Shown here piece by piece: positions 6,408 through 12,521 of a DNA stretch of 12,521 nt. This DNA comes from JAGDMS01 sp050015455 (GTDB lineage Bacteria; Desulfobacterota; Binatia; HRBIN30). The notes beneath the pieces were generated by a model. The model was not told where the DNA came from, made no database searches, and saw only the letters and a list, made by a program, of their open reading frames with translations. A program made the translations under genes and the position numbers. Position 1 is the first letter of the stretch; each line of letters opens with the position of its first letter. Location: NCBI GenBank assembly GCA_050015455.1, contig JBEKBJ010000134.1, positions 1-12,521 of the forward strand, given 5' to 3'.

Positions 6408-6436
6408 TTGACGAAATCCGGCAGCTTGCCTACGGT
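6408..6436 (+). promoter_or_regulatory. candidate promoter for the flippase gene
   Basis: TTGACG (6408-6413) and TACGGT (6431-6436) are separated by 17 bases. The -35 matches at five positions, the -10 at only three. The predicted start near 6443 would give a leader of about 48 bases before ATG 6491, which supports that start over the far-upstream ATG at 6302. Confidence 0.38.
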
Positions 6437-6490
6437 GCGCCAGTTCGATGGGAAGCGGAGTACGCCGTTCCATCGCGACCAGTACATCTG

Positions 6491-7966
6491 ATGCACACCG
6501 CGTCTGTCTCACGCGCCCGGCATGAGTTGGACGGAACCATCCGCATGCTGGTTGCGGACCTTCTGTTCGTACCCACCGGGCTGCTGGGTGCTGCGTTCCT
6601 TACGCGGCAGCTTGGCCCTGACGGCTATGGTCGGTTGACACTCGCGACCACCCTAGCTGCGTGGGCGGAGTGGATGATTCTGTCGGCATTCGCTCAGGCC
6701 ACAATCAAGTTCGTCGGAGAGGCACACGACTGGCGACCGGCTGGAGCGGCGGCGTTGCGCGTCCAGGTGGTGACCGCCAGCGGCGGGGCACTTGCGCTCT
6801 GGTTGCTCGCCGGCGCGATCGCTAGGTTGCTCAACGAGCCCGCCTTGGTCACCTATCTACGGCTGTTTGCCCTCGGCATTCCGGCGGTCGCTTTGGCGGC
6901 GGTGCACCGGCAGATTCTGATCGGGCGTGGCGGTTTCACACAAGGAGCGCTCGTTACTGCGGCTCGCTGGACATCCAGGCTTTTGCTGATGGTGTTGTTG
7001 GTCGAACTGGGCCTCTCAGTGTCGGGTGCGATCCTCGGCACCATCGGTTCGTCGTTGATCGAAGTCGCCATCGCGCGTTTGTACGTCCGCCCCTCGTTTC
7101 TAAGCGGCCTCACATTTCCCGTCCGACGATTGTGGGCATATGCGCTGCCGCTGTTTTTCTTTGCGCTCAGTGCGCGGGTTTTCAGCAACTTGGATCTACT
7201 GTTGCTGAAGATGCTGGGTGGTACGGCGGCGCAAGCGGGCATCTACGGCGCCGCGCAAAACTTGGCGGCGTTGCCCTTGTTGGTCGTTCTCCCGCTCAAC
7301 CCGCTCCTGCTATCTGCGCTCAGCCGTACACGGCGTGAAAGGGGTGAGCGCGCGGGCCGTGACATCATCGGCAATGCGATGCGCGGGGTGATAGGGCTGC
7401 TGCCGTTCGTCTGTGTCATCGTCGGGGCAGCGCGGGAGATTGTGACCTTCCTCTTTGGTTCGAGTTTCTTGCCCGTGGCGCCGCTCTTGTCGGTATTGAT
7501 CTTCGGCGCCTTGGCGCGCTCGGTGGTCATCATCACCACGACCATGATGACCGCAGCGGGCAAGCCGGCCTGGACCGCGGCGGTCAGCGTGCCGTTGGTT
7601 CCGTTGGCGATCGCCGGACACCTGTGGTCGATTCCCCGCTGGGGGGCGCTGGGCGCGTCATTCGTGACTGCCGCGTTATCTGTGTTGGCTGCCCTTGCAG
7701 GTCTCTTGGTTGTGTACCGGCTCTGGAGCCTGTTGCCCCGTGTTGCGACCGTGTTGCGCGCGCTTGTCCTGTGCGTTCCGGCTTACAGTATGGCTGCCGT
7801 GTGGTCGGTACCCGGCGCGTTGCTGTTCGTCAAGCTTCCGGCGATTGGGTTGTTGGTCCTGCTCGGGTTTCTCGTTCTGGGCGAATTCAGCGGCTCCGAG
7901 GTTGCCTTGGCGCGCTCGCTCCTGAGCCGGCGGGCGCTGTCACAGCCGAAACCCGGGGAAGCGTGA
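6491..7966 (+). CDS. polysaccharide flippase (Wzx/MATE-like, MOP superfamily)
   Basis: An inner-membrane protein of 491 residues from ATG 6491 with roughly 12-14 hydrophobic segments and basic cytoplasmic loops, the layout of lipid-linked oligosaccharide flippases (Wzx, RfbX, MurJ-like, MOP superfamily). The first segment, MLVADLLFVPTGLLGAAFLTRQLGPDGYGRLTL, carries the typical end of helix 1 and the GPxxYGxL motif of this family. A central PLFFFALSARVFSNLDLLLLKMLGG segment matches the pseudo-repeat in the second half. The frame is open 63 codons further up, but that part is arginine-rich and unlike a membrane protein. No strong ribosome-binding site precedes the ATG, so the start is moderately sure. 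No glycosyltransferases are adjacent, so the transported glycan cannot be named. It converges with the metallo-hydrolase. Confidence 0.85.
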   Translation: MHTASVSRARHELDGTIRMLVADLLFVPTGLLGAAFLTRQLGPDGYGRLTLATTLAAWAEWMILSAFAQATIKFVGEAHDWRPAGAAALRVQVVTASGGALALWLLAGAIARLLNEPALVTYLRLFALGIPAVALAAVHRQILIGRGGFTQGALVTAARWTSRLLLMVLLVELGLSVSGAILGTIGSSLIEVAIARLYVRPSFLSGLTFPVRRLWAYALPLFFFALSARVFSNLDLLLLKMLGGTAAQAGIYGAAQNLAALPLLVVLPLNPLLLSALSRTRRERGERAGRDIIGNAMRGVIGLLPFVCVIVGAAREIVTFLFGSSFLPVAPLLSVLIFGALARSVVIITTTMMTAAGKPAWTAAVSVPLVPLAIAGHLWSIPRWGALGASFVTAALSVLAALAGLLVVYRLWSLLPRVATVLRALVLCVPAYSMAAVWSVPGALLFVKLPAIGLLVLLGFLVLGEFSGSEVALARSLLSRRALSQPKPGEA

Positions 7967-7981
7967 CCGGTGTGGGGACTC

Positions 7982-8006
7982 GGGAGGTTTTCGTAATTAG
8001 CCTCCC
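7982..8006. terminator. weak hairpin between convergent flippase and metallo-hydrolase
   Basis: GGGAGG (7982-7987) pairs with CCTCCC (8001-8006) around a 13-base AT-rich interior, and the right-hand gene's TAA lies within the loop. It falls where two convergent genes meet and may end transcripts from either side. No clear U-run is present. Confidence 0.35.
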
Positions 8007-9235
8007 TTCGCCTGCTCTGCCGTTGCGGTGGCGCCGTTCCTGAAGATGTTGCGGGCGATGAAGCTCGGCTCGATCGCGGCGCGGGCCGCAAGCAGATCGC
8101 TCTTCAGCTGCAGGGCTTCGCGCTGCGGTTCCGGCGCATCACTGTCGATGACGAAATCGACCAGGTGCAATGCCAACTGTAGCTCGCCGGCCTGCTGCAG
8201 AGCGCGCGCCCGGCGCAGCAGCTCGGGCGCACCGGCCAGCGCCGCCACTTCCCTGGCGACCGCGCTGGTGCGTGACGGGAAAACATGCGACGGGTTGCCG
8301 TCAAACCAGCCGCCGTAGCGGCGCAACATGCCGTGCACGACGAACGTCGGACAGCCGTAGATCGGCTGCAAATACGGCTCGGCGGCGAGGTCGGGCGGTA
8401 AGCTGTTCACCTCGGCGAGGATCTGCTCCGCCCACATGCCCATGTTGAGGCGGCGGATCACTTCCGCATGCAGCCAGCGCAAGGCGCGAGCCGTGTCGAG
8501 GCAAGCATCGCGCACCGCCTCCGCCCCGACGATGCCGGGCCCGTGACCCGGTGCCAGAGCGACCGGCGCGTAACCCGCGATCGCCTCCAGCGCCTCGGCC
8601 CACTCGGTTTCGTAGCGCTGCACCTTGAACGGATTGCCGATGTTCGGACAGGACCAGAGGAAGAGGTCGCCGGTGCACACCGTGCGTCGTTCCGGAACCC
8701 AGACCCAGGTGGCGTCGTCGGTCTCGCCCATGGCGTGGTGCAGGTGGAGCGTCAGGCCCCCGAGCCGCAGCGCCATGCTGTCGCGGTAGACGATGTCCGG
8801 ATAGAAGAACTGCTCGCGGTCCACCACCTTGGTGTCGGGCGGCAAGGCGAATTGAATGCGGTTGATGTGGTCGTGTAGCCCGTCGAGTTCCAGGTAGCGG
8901 TCGAAGCGCGCCGGCACCAACTCATGCGCCACGATCTGCGGGCGCGGGTCGCCGCGACGTTGTGCCTCTCCCAAGATCGCCCAGACACCGAAGGCGTGAT
9001 CGAAGTGGCCGTGCGTGTATACCACGTAGCGGATGGGCTGGTCGGAAATGGCGCGGATCTGCGCGAGCAGACGTGGACCCAGGGCGTGGATGCACGTGTC
9101 GACGATTGCCAACCCGTCTGCCGTCTCGATGCAGGTCGAGTTGCCGAACGCCGAGATCAGATGAACGCCGTCGGCGATGCGTTCGGGTGCGTCGCGAAAA
9201 TAGTAGGGCCCTTCCATTGCAGGGGCTTCGGTCAT
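7997..9235 (-). CDS. metallo-beta-lactamase-fold hydrolase, alkylsulfatase-like
   Basis: A cytoplasmic binuclear-zinc hydrolase of 412 residues. The signature THGHFDH supplies His75, His77, Asp79 and His80. Further ligands lie in HHAMGETDDATWVW (around 167-179), TGDLF (Asp190) and APGHGP (His231). After the hydrolase domain, WLHAEVIRRLNMGMWAEQIL and LQPIYGCPTFVVHGMLRRYGGWFDGNPSHVF resemble the dimerisation domain of SdsA1-type alkylsulfatases. Those enzymes are about 650 residues and end in an SCP2-like domain for the hydrophobic tail; this protein stops after a helical segment and lacks SCP2. The substrate may therefore be a sulfate ester, a lactone or something else. The start is firm: GGAGG five bases before ATG 9235, although the frame extends 32 codons further. 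It is divergent from the cyclophilin gene. Confidence 0.85.
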   Translation of the reverse strand: MTEAPAMEGPYYFRDAPERIADGVHLISAFGNSTCIETADGLAIVDTCIHALGPRLLAQIRAISDQPIRYVVYTHGHFDHAFGVWAILGEAQRRGDPRPQIVAHELVPARFDRYLELDGLHDHINRIQFALPPDTKVVDREQFFYPDIVYRDSMALRLGGLTLHLHHAMGETDDATWVWVPERRTVCTGDLFLWSCPNIGNPFKVQRYETEWAEALEAIAGYAPVALAPGHGPGIVGAEAVRDACLDTARALRWLHAEVIRRLNMGMWAEQILAEVNSLPPDLAAEPYLQPIYGCPTFVVHGMLRRYGGWFDGNPSHVFPSRTSAVAREVAALAGAPELLRRARALQQAGELQLALHLVDFVIDSDAPEPQREALQLKSDLLAARAAIEPSFIARNIFRNGATATAEQAKGG

Positions 9236-9253
9236 GTGAACCTCCGGGGAGCT

Positions 9254-9283
9254 TTCATACTCTGCTCTCGTCCGTACCTGCAA
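9254..9283 (-). promoter_or_regulatory. candidate promoter for the metallo-hydrolase
   Basis: On the minus strand TTGCAG (9283..9278), an 18-base spacer and TATGAA (9259..9254) stand just upstream of the GGAGG of the metallo-hydrolase. The match is moderate (three and four positions). Confidence 0.35.
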
Positions 9284-9293
9284 CGGGCCAGGT

Positions 9294-9321
9294 TTGCGTG
9301 CTGGAGCCGACCTGCTATGAA
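9294..9321 (+). promoter_or_regulatory. candidate promoter for the cyclophilin gene
   Basis: TTGCGT (9294-9299), a 16-base spacer and TATGAA (9316-9321) match the consensus at three and four positions. Transcription would begin near 9328, leaving a 22-base leader that keeps the GGAGG before ATG 9350 and excludes the in-frame ATG at 9317. This supports the chosen start. Confidence 0.38.
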
Positions 9322-9349
9322 GAAGCAGCATTCAAATTCGGAGGGCACT

Positions 9350-9925
9350 ATGCGAACGGGAGCTTTCTGGACGATTGCACTCATCACCATGCTCGTGGCC
9401 GGAGCGGTCCGGGCGGAAGGGAAGAATCCAATGGTACTGATGTCCACCTCGATGGGCGACATCAAGATCGAGTTGTACGAGGACAAGGCGCCGGTGACGG
9501 TGAAGAACTTCCTCGGCTACGTGAATGACAAGTTCTACGACGGCACCATCTTCCACCGGGTCATCCCGAACTTCATGATCCAGGGCGGTGGCTTTGACAA
9601 AGACATGAAAGAGAAACCGACCAAGGCGCCGATCAAGAACGAGGCGGCGAACGGACTGAAGAACGACACCGGCACCGTCGCCATGGCGCGTACCGGAGTC
9701 GTTGACAGCGCCACGGCCCAGTTTTTCATCAGTGTTAAGGACAACGACTTCCTGAACCATCGCGACCAGAGCCCGCAGGGGTTTGGCTACGCCGTGTTCG
9801 GGAAGGTGGTCGACGGCATGGACGTGGTACACAAAATCGAGCACGTGCAAACGACGACCAAGGGCATATATCGGGACGTGCCGCAAGAACCCGTCGTGAT
9901 CAAATCGATCACGGCTGTGAAGTGA
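9350..9925 (+). CDS. exported cyclophilin-type peptidyl-prolyl cis-trans isomerase
   Basis: A prolyl isomerase of 191 residues that speeds cis-trans isomerisation of X-Pro bonds in folding proteins. A signal peptide is visible (MRTGAFWTIALITMLVAGAVRA, cleavage before EGK), so it should act in the periplasm, like PpiA. The cyclophilin domain starts at VLMSTSMGDIKIELYEDKAPVTVKNF and carries the active-site segment FHRVIPNFMIQGGG with Arg70, Phe75 and Gln78, then MARTGVVDSATAQFFIS with Gln124 and Phe125, and GYAVFGKVVDGMDVV. Length is normal for bacterial cyclophilins plus signal peptide. The start at ATG 9350 is chosen because GGAGGG lies just upstream; an in-frame ATG at 9317 would give a poorer signal peptide and no ribosome-binding site. 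It is followed after 40 bases by the HAD gene and may be co-transcribed with it. Confidence 0.93.
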   Translation: MRTGAFWTIALITMLVAGAVRAEGKNPMVLMSTSMGDIKIELYEDKAPVTVKNFLGYVNDKFYDGTIFHRVIPNFMIQGGGFDKDMKEKPTKAPIKNEAANGLKNDTGTVAMARTGVVDSATAQFFISVKDNDFLNHRDQSPQGFGYAVFGKVVDGMDVVHKIEHVQTTTKGIYRDVPQEPVVIKSITAVK

Positions 9926-9936
9926 TGAAGTCGGGG

Positions 9937-9952
9937 CAGGCCTGCGGGCCTG
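9937..9952 (+). terminator. small stem-loop between cyclophilin and HAD genes
   Basis: CAGGCC (9937-9942) and GGCCTG (9947-9952) pair perfectly around the tetraloop TGCG, followed by ACTTTCTG. It lies 11 bases after the cyclophilin stop and 13 bases before the HAD ATG. The U-run is poor, so it may only weaken readthrough, or it may affect translation of the HAD gene. Confidence 0.33.
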
Positions 9953-9965
9953 ACTTTCTGCGTGC

Positions 9966-10625
9966 ATGTCGGCCATCATCTTCGATCTGGACGGTGTCCT
10001 GCTCGACTCGGAGGGATTGCAGTACCAGGCTTACGCCCAGGTGTTGCGCGCTTTCGGGGTCACCATCACGTTGGAGGAGTACGCGCAGCACTGGATCGCC
10101 GCCGGGCACGGCCCGGAGTATGCGGTGCGCACGTACGATCTGCCGGTCGACGAGCCGGGGTTGCGCGCGCTCAAGCATCCGGTCTACCACGAGATCCTGC
10201 GCCAGCGCGCCGCACTGATGCCGGGAGCGTTTGACGTTCTGGCGCATTTGCATTCCCGTTTTTCGCTGGGGCTGGCGACCAACTCCATTCGGAGCGACGT
10301 AGCGTTCGTCATGGACCGCTTCGGCCTGCGGCGGTTCTTCGCCAGCATTATCACCCGTGAGGACTACGCGCTGCCGAAGCCCAATCCCGACGCCTTTCTG
10401 ACGGCCGCCGCCGGGCTCAAGGTGCCGCCGCACGCCTGCTTGGTGGTGGAAGACGCACACAAGGGCATCCTAGCGGCGTACCGTGCGGGAGCGGTTCCTG
10501 TGGCGGTCCCGAACCTCTACACGCGTGGCAACGACTTCTCGCTGGCCGCGGCGATCTTGGACAGGCTGGAAGACCTGACGGTGACGCTGGTCGAGGCGCT
10601 GATTGCCAGCCGCCGCGGGCGGTAG
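9966..10625 (+). CDS. HAD-superfamily phosphatase (beta-phosphoglucomutase/phosphoglycolate phosphatase-like)
   Basis: A cytoplasmic haloacid-dehalogenase-fold phosphotransferase of 219 residues, the usual size for subfamily I members with a helical cap. Motif I is IIFDLDGVLLDS with the nucleophile Asp7 and Asp9. Motif II is the LATNS segment (Thr105, Ser107). The motif III lysine is in ALPKPNPDAF (Lys138). Motif IV is CLVVEDAHKGILAA with Glu162 and Asp163 for magnesium. The cap region (15-80) and ED plus PKP motifs resemble phosphoglycolate phosphatases and beta-phosphoglucomutases; the actual sugar phosphate cannot be told from sequence. The frame has a stop just upstream, so ATG 9966 is the first possible ATG. 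No ribosome-binding site is evident, which suggests coupling to the cyclophilin gene or weak expression. Confidence 0.88.
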   Translation: MSAIIFDLDGVLLDSEGLQYQAYAQVLRAFGVTITLEEYAQHWIAAGHGPEYAVRTYDLPVDEPGLRALKHPVYHEILRQRAALMPGAFDVLAHLHSRFSLGLATNSIRSDVAFVMDRFGLRRFFASIITREDYALPKPNPDAFLTAAAGLKVPPHACLVVEDAHKGILAAYRAGAVPVAVPNLYTRGNDFSLAAAILDRLEDLTVTLVEALIASRRGR

Positions 10626-10632
10626 AATGATT

Positions 10633-10655
10633 CGCGCCCTTGCGGCAACGGCGCG
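10633..10655 (+). terminator. stem-loop downstream of the HAD gene
   Basis: CGCGCC (10633-10638) pairs with GGCGCG (10650-10655); inside, TTG pairs with CAA across a single C/C mismatch, giving a 9-bp interrupted stem with a CGG loop. It begins 7 bases after the HAD stop. No U-run follows, so only its position supports a terminator role. Confidence 0.38.
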
Positions 10656-10694
10656 AGTGTGTCAGGCTCTAGACTGTCGTTGTCCACCGGTCGT

Positions 10695-10767
<73 letters not shown>

Positions 10768-11004
10768 CTTTGTTTTTCAACAACTTGCCGGCTCTCAGCC
10801 TTGACCGACCGCGTCGTGGGTTGCGGATGGTTGCGTCGGTGGGGTCGTCCAGACGGTCCACGGCCGCCTTGTTTCCGCCCGGCACCAGGTGGACATGAAG
10901 CAGAAAACGGGCAGAAAGGGGCGACGAGGGGTCGGGAATGCCCAATTGCGCGGACGCCGCGTGCATCAGGAGCGTGAGTAACCGACACCTCACCCGGACT
11001 GCGT
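10768..11004. other. no supported gene
   Basis: Between the tRNA and the cysteine-rich frame I find no reading frame with family-like composition and no strong repeat. Frames that enter from the tRNA antisense strand are artefacts. A T-run just after the tRNA is the only signal of note. Confidence 0.55.
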
Positions 11005-11142
11005 TCAGAAGTCACACACGAGGGTGAACGCGTCGCAGGCAGCGGGCCCAGAACAGCAGAAGACACTGACGTTGTCGCAGAACTCACCCGTCGTCGCGCA
11101 CGCTGCAGGGGTAGGGGGGTCGGCGGCAGGCTCCCTCAGCAC
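11005..11142 (-). pseudogene. short cysteine-rich reading frame, out of frame with the beta-helix gene
   Basis: In a different minus-strand frame from the beta-helix gene and directly after it, 45 codons starting at a possible GTG (11142) encode a peptide with PPTPAACATTGEFCDN, SVFCCSG, PAACDAF and TLVCDF before TGA. Six cysteines in 29 residues, a CC pair, and the Pro/Thr-rich lead-in look like a real disulfide-rich extracellular tail rather than chance. It overlaps the last codons of the beta-helix gene by 7 bases. There is no good start or ribosome-binding site. It may be a C-terminal domain lost from the upstream gene by frameshift, a remnant of another secreted protein, or a small translated product. 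This is inference from composition only. Confidence 0.4.
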
Positions 11143-12521
11143 CCGTTCAGGGCGTTGTTCACTGCGGTGAGGATCTCATCAACGGTGATCTGGCCGTCCT
11201 TGTTGGCATCGCCGGCGCTGCAGTCTGACAGCTGTGCGTTCCCGAGGGCGATGTTCACCATGGTGAGGATGTCATCGACGGTGACGTCGTGGCTGTCATC
11301 GCAGTCGCCGACGCATGGCGGCACCGAGTTCGCCTCGAAGGCGCCGATGGAGCAGTTGGCGGCGCCCACACCGGGCCGGACGAAGCCGCGTTGGTCGAGA
11401 TTGTCGACGGGCGCCGTGCCAGTGGTCGTCGAACATACGCTCTCGTCGCCGGCATTGATCCCGGGGCTAGCCCCCGTGCATCCAGCGCTGAGGGCACCTG
11501 TGCCTGTACAGAGGGCGATGGTTTGGGTCGGCCCGCCGTTGTTTGCCAACCCTGCCGGGTCGAAGCGGGGGTTGGTGTTACAGAACGAGCTGCCGCTGGT
11601 ACTGGTGCAGCCGGTGCCCGTGAAGCCGCACGTCGTGCCGTCGTCGATGTTGTGGCCGTGATCGGTGACGCTGCCGGCGCAATTGCCGCCCGAGGTGCTA
11701 TTGGCGACGATCGTGTTAATCAGCGTTGCCGTACCGTCGCTATCGTTGTAGAGGCCGCCACCGTTGCTGCTGGGAGCCGAGTTGCCGTTCAACGTGCAAT
11801 TGGTCAGTGCCACTGTCCCGTCGCTGTAGAGCCCGCCGCCGCCGAAGTCGCTGCCGGTGGCCGAGTTGCCGCTCAAGGTGCAGTTGGTCAACGTCGCCGT
11901 ACCGTCGATGTCGTTGTAGACGCCGCCGCCATCGGTGGCCGAGTTACCGCTCACCGTGCAGCCGGTCAGTGTCAGCGCACCGTCGCTGTAGACCCCGCCG
12001 CCGCCGACGTCGTCAGGGGTGGAGTTGGCGCTCAGCGTGCAGTTGGTCAGCGTCGCCGTACCGTCGATGTCGTTGTAGACGCCGCCGCCATCGACGCCCG
12101 AGTTGGCGTTCAGCGTGCAGCCGGTCAGCGTCAGCGCACCGTCGTTGTAGACCCCGCCGCCGCCGACGTCGTCAGGGGCGGAGTTGCCGCTCAAGGTGCA
12201 GTCGGTCAGCGTCGCCGTACCGTCGACGTCGTTGTACACGCCGCCGCCATCGACGCCCGAGTTGCCGATTAGCGTGCAGCCTGTCAGTGTCAGCGCACCG
12301 TCGCTGTAGACCCCGCCGCCGCCGACATCGTCAGGGGCGGAGTTGCCGCTTAAGGTGCAGTTGGTCAGCGTCGCCGTACCGTCGACGTCGTTGTAGACGC
12401 CACCGCCATCGACGCCCGAGTTGCCGTTCAGCGTGCAGCCGGTCAGCGTCAGCGTACCGTCGCTGTAGACCCCGCCACCGCCGAGGTCGTTCGGGGCGGA
12501 GTTGCCGCTCAAGGTGCAGTT
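11136..12521 (-). CDS. secreted beta-helix repeat protein with choice-of-anchor Q and dockerin-like end (5' end outside window)
   Basis: The visible 461 residues are the C-terminal part of a larger extracellular protein; the frame is open at the right edge, so the apparent TTG start at 12512 is inside a repeat. Positions 12521 to about 11694 encode tandem 53-residue units, each with two beta-helix rungs of the type LTGCTLNGNSGVDGGGVYND and LTNCTLSGNSAPDDVGGGG. These predict a right-handed parallel beta-helix, a fold common in surface adhesins and polysaccharide-active proteins. Next comes a segment with LANNGGPTQTIAL, SPGINAGD, LDQRGFVRPG and CSIGAFE, the pattern of the choice-of-anchor Q domain. 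The end (11139-11315) holds two dockerin-like calcium loops, GDCDDSHDVTVDDIL and GDANKDGQITVDEIL, closing with NALNGC. It should be exported and calcium-stabilised. Target and partner are unknown. Confidence 0.85.
   Translation of the reverse strand, partial: NCTLSGNSAPNDLGGGGVYSDGTLTLTGCTLNGNSGVDGGGVYNDVDGTATLTNCTLSGNSAPDDVGGGGVYSDGALTLTGCTLIGNSGVDGGGVYNDVDGTATLTDCTLSGNSAPDDVGGGGVYNDGALTLTGCTLNANSGVDGGGVYNDIDGTATLTNCTLSANSTPDDVGGGGVYSDGALTLTGCTVSGNSATDGGGVYNDIDGTATLTNCTLSGNSATGSDFGGGGLYSDGTVALTNCTLNGNSAPSSNGGGLYNDSDGTATLINTIVANSTSGGNCAGSVTDHGHNIDDGTTCGFTGTGCTSTSGSSFCNTNPRFDPAGLANNGGPTQTIALCTGTGALSAGCTGASPGINAGDESVCSTTTGTAPVDNLDQRGFVRPGVGAANCSIGAFEANSVPPCVGDCDDSHDVTVDDILTMVNIALGNAQLSDCSAGDANKDGQITVDEILTAVNNALNGC
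11139..11315 (-). other. dockerin-like double calcium-loop segment
   Basis: Within the C-terminus of the beta-helix protein, 59 residues hold two EF-hand-like loops. The second, D-A-N-K-D-G-Q-I-T-V-D-E, fits the dockerin loop pattern fully. The first, D-C-D-D-S-H-D-V-T-V-D-D, has His where Gly is usual. Each is followed by a helix (ILTMVNIALG and ILTAVNNALN). Cysteines between the halves and at the end may tie the module together. Confidence 0.7.
11694..12521 (-). repeat. coding tandem repeat, 159-bp period
   Basis: Matching points recur at 12455, 12296, 12137 and 11978, spacing 159 bases exactly (53 codons). A partial unit lies at the window edge (12521-12456), followed by three near-identical full units, a fourth of 162 bases (11978-11817), and a degenerate unit (about 11816-11694). 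Divergence grows toward the 3' end. The repeat keeps the reading frame and continues past the window. Confidence 0.9.

Noticed and set aside
6302..6490. ATG at 6302 as the flippase start
   Set aside because: The added 63 residues are arginine-rich and unlike a membrane protein N-terminus, and a candidate promoter lies downstream of that ATG.
9317..9349. ATG at 9317 as the cyclophilin start (MKKQHSN...)
   Set aside because: It overlaps the candidate -10 box and has no ribosome-binding site; GGAGGG precedes ATG 9350, which also gives a cleaner signal peptide.
11289..12272. Plus-strand 327-residue frame with repeated GQRRRTVDVVVDAAA
   Set aside because: It is the antisense shadow of the 159-bp coding repeat; the sense strand gives a coherent beta-helix, anchor and dockerin-like protein.
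11694..12521. CRISPR array or noncoding satellite
   Set aside because: The unit is 159 bases with no short repeat/unique spacer alternation, and it keeps an open frame encoding beta-helix rungs.

Overview
The window is GC-rich, gene-dense bacterial DNA. It resembles an uncultured environmental lineage of the former Deltaproteobacteria, perhaps Candidatus Binatia/Binatota. That guess rests on the gene mix and on the style of the secreted proteins: a thrombospondin type 3 (TSP3) calcium protein with a CPC...W...Y..CV...CG tail, and a beta-helix protein ending in a choice-of-anchor Q segment plus a dockerin-like calcium pair. It is inference; no marker gene proves the taxon.

Layout. Positions 123-5048 hold six minus-strand genes, transcribed from right to left: an SDR oxidoreductase, a perfect 13-bp stem-loop, a low-molecular-weight protein phosphatase with a TTG start, a CoA-binding protein, a Nudix hydrolase, an MmgE/PrpD protein and PgeF. 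The CoA-binding/Nudix pair (7 bp gap) and the MmgE/PgeF pair (16 bp gap) look like translationally close operon partners. A plus-strand 49-residue small membrane protein follows at 5253-5402, with a good sigma70-type promoter. Its stop codon shares a hairpin with the stop of the convergent TSP3 secreted protein (5415-6257, minus). Next come a polysaccharide flippase (6491-7966, plus), a convergent alkylsulfatase-like metallo-beta-lactamase-fold hydrolase (7997-9235, minus), and, divergent from that, an exported cyclophilin (9350-9925) and a HAD phosphatase (9966-10625), both plus. A tRNA-Ala(CGC) gene lies at 10695-10767. After about 240 bp with no supported gene there is an out-of-frame cysteine-rich reading frame (11005-11142, minus). 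The window ends in the 3' part of a repeat-rich secreted beta-helix gene (11136-12521, minus), whose start lies beyond the right edge.

Function. The left block reads as acyl-CoA/CoA-ester metabolism (SDR, MmgE/PrpD, CoA-binding) mixed with repair and housekeeping enzymes (Nudix, PgeF, phosphatase). The middle and right are envelope and secretion biology: flippase, exported prolyl isomerase and two calcium-dependent secreted proteins. I see no phage, transposon, CRISPR or defence module, and no convincing new multi-gene system. The best leads are the small membrane protein with its compact promoter and shared terminator-like hairpin, the 159-bp coding tandem repeat, the out-of-frame cysteine-rich tail, and the dockerin-like anchor with no visible partner.
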